Shown: positions 7,811-9,871 of the stretch, in pieces
How positions within the stretch are numbered: position 1 is the first letter of the stretch
How the letters are laid out: every line of letters starts with the position of its first letter
Source of the DNA: an uncultured Eubacteriales bacterium
GTDB lineage: Bacteria; Bacillota; Clostridia; Oscillospirales; Acutalibacteraceae
DNA: 9,871 bases
NCBI GenBank assembly: GCA_900321595.1
Contig: ONWP01000059.1
Span: 1 to 9,871, forward strand
Direction: 5' to 3'
Notes under the pieces: model-generated
Database searches by the model: none
What the model was told of the DNA's origin: nothing
The model's input: only the letters and a program-made list of their open reading frames with translations
Translations under genes and position numbers: made by a program

Positions 7811-8327
7811 ACAGAAGCTCGTCCATGAAGCCGGGATCGGGCAGGCTGATCTCCGCCGGTTCGAGTCTGACCGTCGGGACGACCTCGATGCCGTCCCACT
7901 TGCCCAGAAGGGTAACGCGTCTGTCGCCGGTCGGGAACTGCAGCAGCTCGACGTCGGCGGCGATGAGCTGGATCTTGTTCTTGCTGGGCAGGATCTCCAT
8001 CTCCACCTCGGTGGTGTTCTTGATGATCAGCGTCTGCTCGAGCGCCGCGTATCTGTCGGGATACTGCTCGCGCAGCTTGCGGCTCATGATGCGGGAACGC
8101 TTGTCCCAGTTCTCCTTCGGGTACAGCGTGATGCGGTGCTGTACGACGTCGCGGAACACGACGAACCGGTTGCCCAGAGAGCGCAAAACCGAAACCGGAA
8201 CGGTCAGCCTGTTGCCGCCGTCCAGTTTGTAAAACGGCTCGCCGTAGCGGCCGTTGAAGATCGGATCCAGGGAGTCGAGCACGATCGGCGTCGCTTCCTT
8301 TTCTTTGGCCGCGTTTTCGGCCGCCAT
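7800..8327 (-). CDS. mraZ: Divergent MraZ, transcriptional regulator of the dcw cluster
   Basis: MraZ is an AbrB-fold DNA-binding protein made of two tandem swapped-hairpin domains that forms rings and represses its own operon. This 175-residue product is longer than the usual 140-150 and has about 23 extra residues before the family start, which here reads FNGRYGEPFYKLDGGNRLTVP (24-44). The aligned segments VVFRDVVQHRITLYPKENW (56-74) and VTLLGKWDGIEVV (138-150) match FVLTxGLDxCLxxYPxxEW and VVIGxxxRIELW of MraZ. The first conserved DxxGR loop survives only as DGGNR. The second, at about 114-118, reads PSKNK and has lost both Asp and Arg. ATG at 8327 follows a strong GGGAGGGAG by 5 nt. The identification rests on this alignment plus its place as first gene of the cluster. 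Target specificity is probably changed. Confidence 0.88.
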   Translation of the reverse strand: MAAENAAKEKEATPIVLDSLDPIFNGRYGEPFYKLDGGNRLTVPVSVLRSLGNRFVVFRDVVQHRITLYPKENWDKRSRIMSRKLREQYPDRYAALEQTLIIKNTTEVEMEILPSKNKIQLIAADVELLQFPTGDRRVTLLGKWDGIEVVPTVRLEPAEISLPDPGFMDELLYGD

Positions 8328-8349
8328 CGGCGCTCCCTCCCCTCATCTG

Positions 8350-8397
8350 AGTTGCAATTAGTGTTTTTTGTGTGAATTTGGTTTACAATCAGTTGCA
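8350..8397. repeat. Pair of TGCAACT direct repeats in the mraZ leader
   Basis: On the minus strand TGCAACT occurs at 8397-8391, almost at the predicted transcription start, and again at 8356-8350, 41 bp downstream. Flanks show some further similarity (GAT after each copy, with a 2-nt offset). They lie between the promoter and the mraZ ribosome binding site, a usual place for autoregulatory sites. Seven-base repeats can arise by chance, so a regulatory role is only a suggestion. Confidence 0.3.
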
Positions 8398-8405
8398 GCT
8401 TCTAT

Positions 8406-8434
8406 ATTATATACGGCGAATTATGGTTTGTCAA
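8406..8434 (-). promoter_or_regulatory. Perfect consensus sigma-70/sigma-A promoter for the dcw operon
   Basis: On the minus strand the -35 TTGACA (8434-8429) and the -10 TATAAT (8411-8406) both match consensus at all six positions with the ideal 17-bp spacer. Transcription should begin near 8400-8399, leaving a leader of about 72 nt before the mraZ ATG. No other gene start is close, so this is the expected main promoter for mraZ and the genes after it. A full-consensus promoter implies high basal output, and therefore control by a repressor or by downstream termination. Confidence 0.93.
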
Positions 8435-8437
8435 GAA

Positions 8438-8451
8438 TCCGAAATTTCCGA
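8438..8451. promoter_or_regulatory. Near-palindrome abutting the -35 box, candidate operator
   Basis: TCCGAAATTTCCGA agrees with its own reverse complement at 12 of 14 positions and lies 3 bp upstream of the -35 box. The location suits a repressor or activator site. No known regulator motif is recognised. Confidence 0.35.
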
Positions 8452-8488
8452 GAGGATGATATAGCCGTCTGCGTTTGGGCATCTTTTT

Positions 8489-8497
8489 CTCCACTTT
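8489..8497 (-). promoter_or_regulatory. Single MraZ-box-like AAAGTGGAG
   Basis: Known MraZ sites are clusters of TGGG-containing repeats at about 10-bp spacing (AAAGTGGGN in mollicutes). One similar element, AAAGTGGAG, is found on the minus strand here, followed at 11 bp by a poor match AAAAGATGC. It lies about 55 bp upstream of the -35. One imperfect copy is weak evidence for a functional MraZ operator. Confidence 0.2.
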
Positions 8498-8587
8498 TTG
8501 AAAAGTTTCAACCCCGAAAAGTAAAGCTCTGTAAACTTCAAAAACGATTTTGCATTTTTTGACGGTTGTCTCATATTTCTTGCACAA

Positions 8588-8612
8588 GCACAAAATAGCC
8601 TTCATTTTGTGC
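8588..8612. repeat. Perfect 9-bp inverted repeat in the intergenic region
   Basis: GCACAAAAT (8588-8596) and ATTTTGTGC (8604-8612) are exact reverse complements separated by 7 nt. Neither side is followed by a T run, so it is not an intrinsic terminator. It may be an operator for the dcw promoter region or the stem of an RNA. No known family is recognised. Confidence 0.5.
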
Positions 8613-8682
8613 CTGCCTGCAATCGAAAGCACAACATATAGTATACACAACATAATAAACGCGCCGCGTCATCCGGAAAGAC

Positions 8683-8718
8683 AAAAAAAACCGTCCCGGC
8701 TCAAAGCGAACGGAACGG
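8683..8718 (-). terminator. Intrinsic terminator of the ceramidase-like gene
   Basis: On the minus strand CCGTTCCG (8718-8711) pairs with CGGGACGG (8698-8691), eight pairs including one G-T. An inner GCT/AGC pair closes a 3-nt loop. Eight T residues follow at once (8690-8683). The hairpin begins 38 bp after the stop codon at 8757 and separates that gene from the dcw promoter. An A/T run on the other side (8719-8731) could make it weakly bidirectional, but no plus-strand gene ends here. Confidence 0.9.
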
Positions 8719-8756
8719 AAAAAATTTTTTTAATTTTTGTTGAAAATCACGAAAAA

Positions 8757-9871
8757 TCAGCTGCCGGGCCGCAGCGACTGCAGCGCCTTCATGATCGTGG
8801 AGGCTGTGTGATGCCCGAGGCTCAGCTCCTCCTGATAGTGCCCCTTGAAGTCGGAGAGCACATAGTCGTTGTCCGGCACGATATAGCCGGCTTCATCGTT
8901 GGCGAGCCCCACGGCAATCACGTCCGGGCCGAAGATGTCCCGCACGGTCGGGTAGCTGAACGCCAGACCGGAATAGCTGCCCTCCGGCCGCAGACTGCGC
9001 CCGCCCTGCACGAGATCCTGACAGAATTCGCCGGGCACCATCGCCGCGCGCAGCCGTTCGCCGAGCTCGAAGTACCCGACCTCCGTCGTGACGAAGAAGC
9101 CGTCCGGCGTGTGAACCACGGTCACATCCGTCAGATCCAGCTTTCCAGCCAGCAGGATGATGGGATTCGTCACCCGCACCTGCACGCTGCGCTGCCGGAT
9201 ATTGATAAAGGGCCGCAGGGTATAGGTCTTCACCGGCTCCCAGCCCTCATACCAGAGCGTGTATTCCTCCGGCCGGTACGCCAGCGCCCGCTCGCGCTCG
9301 ACGTTGTCCCGGTCGCTCAGCAGCGCGTCGCTCTCGATCTGGCGGCGCGTCTTGTCCATGGCCAAAAGCATACGCGCCAGCTCTCTGCCGTAGCGGACGC
9401 TCTGCTCATACCGATGCTCCATGGGCTGTCCGTCGTTGGTCAGGCCGCGGGACATATAGATGGCGGCGATCGCGCCGTTCATGAACATGAAATTGTATCC
9501 GGCCTGCTCGATCAGCTCGCCGCAGTAATAGACGTAGTCGCCGGAAAGCGCTCTGCCGGTCCCGGAGCCGTCGCCCGTGGGCATACCGGCCACGTCCGGA
9601 TGCGCGTTCGTCAGCGCGATCAGCGTCGGGCGGACGTCCTTTTCGTCCGGTGTGAAGATGAGGCGCGTGACGCGGGTATCCAGCGCGGTCGCGCTCGGAC
9701 GGTTGCGGTTTTCAAAGTAGCCCTCGCCCAGATCCTTGACGCAGTAGGTCATTTTACCCCGGCGCATATCCAGCAGCGCGGCGAGCATGACGTCCGAGAC
9801 GCGTTCGATCAGAAACGCGCGGTACGCGTCGTCCATGCCCTTCTGATGCGGTCTGCCCTTGCGCACGTCGC
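8757..9871 (-). CDS. Neutral/alkaline ceramidase-like hydrolase, N-terminal part outside the window
   Basis: The frame is open to the window edge, so about 371 codons of the C-terminal part are seen and the true start lies beyond 9871. Numbering from the codon at 9866, visible family features are ENRNRPSATALDTRVTRLIF (52-71, matching the NRxP...vD.xvtvLrf segment), NAHP (87-90, His89 as a likely zinc ligand), LSGDY (107-111, cf. SGDN), MVPGEF (276-281) with Glu280, and GLANDEAGYIVP (320-331) with Tyr328, followed by HYQEELSLGHHT. These match the neutral/alkaline non-lysosomal ceramidase N-terminal fold, a zinc amidase domain found in many uncharacterised bacterial proteins. The first His motif (THxHSGP) would lie just upstream of the window. 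Real substrates of such bacterial homologues are mostly unknown, so ceramide hydrolysis should not be assumed. It has its own terminator and no evident link to the dcw genes. Confidence 0.75.
   Translation of the reverse strand, partial: DVRKGRPHQKGMDDAYRAFLIERVSDVMLAALLDMRRGKMTYCVKDLGEGYFENRNRPSATALDTRVTRLIFTPDEKDVRPTLIALTNAHPDVAGMPTGDGSGTGRALSGDYVYYCGELIEQAGYNFMFMNGAIAAIYMSRGLTNDGQPMEHRYEQSVRYGRELARMLLAMDKTRRQIESDALLSDRDNVERERALAYRPEEYTLWYEGWEPVKTYTLRPFINIRQRSVQVRVTNPIILLAGKLDLTDVTVVHTPDGFFVTTEVGYFELGERLRAAMVPGEFCQDLVQGGRSLRPEGSYSGLAFSYPTVRDIFGPDVIAVGLANDEAGYIVPDNDYVLSDFKGHYQEELSLGHHTASTIMKALQSLRPGS

Larger units (their letters stand above)
8435..8682. other. AT-rich intergenic DNA upstream of the dcw promoter
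   Basis: The gap between the ceramidase-like gene and mraZ is 429 bp and much richer in A and T than the genes around it. Beyond the promoter, inverted repeat, palindrome and terminator listed separately, it holds short A or T runs centred near 8486, 8497, 8507 and 8518. That is roughly one per helical turn and could bend the DNA. Minus-strand TATACT near 8650 resembles a -10 box but has no matching -35. I see no convincing gene here. Confidence 0.5.

Noticed and set aside
8368..8562. Plus-strand 64-codon open frame in the mraZ upstream region
   Set aside because: No ribosome binding site or recognisable product, and it covers the dcw promoter.
8588..8612. Intrinsic terminator at the 9-bp inverted repeat
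   Set aside because: Neither strand has a T run after the stem, and a clear terminator already lies at 8683-8718.
8402..8653. Minus-strand 83-codon open frame upstream of mraZ
   Set aside because: It has no ribosome binding site, runs through the consensus promoter, and lies in AT-rich DNA where short open frames are expected.

Overview
The window is most of a division and cell wall (dcw) gene cluster, all on the minus strand, from a high-GC Gram-positive bacterium of the Clostridia type. The lineage is inferred from the Firmicutes-style order mraZ-rsmH-ftsL-PBP-murE-murF-mraY, the PASTA domains on the penicillin-binding protein, strong GGAGG-type ribosome binding sites, and GC-rich genes beside an AT-rich promoter region. 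A gut Oscillospirales or Christensenellales relative would fit, but the sequence alone does not settle it. MurE carries the DNPR motif, so the peptidoglycan should contain meso-diaminopimelate.

Layout in the direction of transcription, from high to low coordinates. (1) 9871-8757 is the C-terminal part of a neutral/alkaline ceramidase-like hydrolase whose start lies outside the window. It is closed by a strong intrinsic terminator at 8718-8683. (2) 8682-8328 is an AT-rich regulatory region with a perfect consensus sigma-70/sigma-A promoter (TTGACA, 17 bp, TATAAT), a near-palindrome abutting its -35, an upstream 9-bp inverted repeat, and a 5' leader with a repeated TGCAACT. (3) 8327-6175 holds mraZ, rsmH and ftsL, tightly packed, with mraZ and rsmH overlapping by 11 bp. 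(4) 6174-6045 is a gap of 130 bp with a terminator-like hairpin and a run of six T. (5) 6044-1 holds the division transpeptidase, murE, murF and an mraY homologue that runs off the window.

Together the genes supply an operon regulator (MraZ), the 16S rRNA methyltransferase RsmH, a divisome scaffold (FtsL), the septal transpeptidase, and the cytoplasmic steps that add residue 3 (MurE) and the D-Ala-D-Ala dipeptide (MurF) to UDP-MurNAc. The next step should be MraY, which transfers phospho-MurNAc-pentapeptide to undecaprenyl phosphate. The gene in that position is clearly MraY-derived and has an intact frame, but it has lost most of the family's catalytic signature: DDxxK reads CDRVN, NLTDGLDGL reads RLTDGIPGL, and GDTGS reads GKTGT. 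This possible MraY pseudoenzyme is the most unusual item in the window. Other oddities are a divergent, N-terminally extended MraZ, the terminator inside the dcw cluster, and a long Pro/Arg/Gln-rich cytoplasmic tail on FtsL.

No tRNA, rRNA, CRISPR array or insertion sequence was seen.
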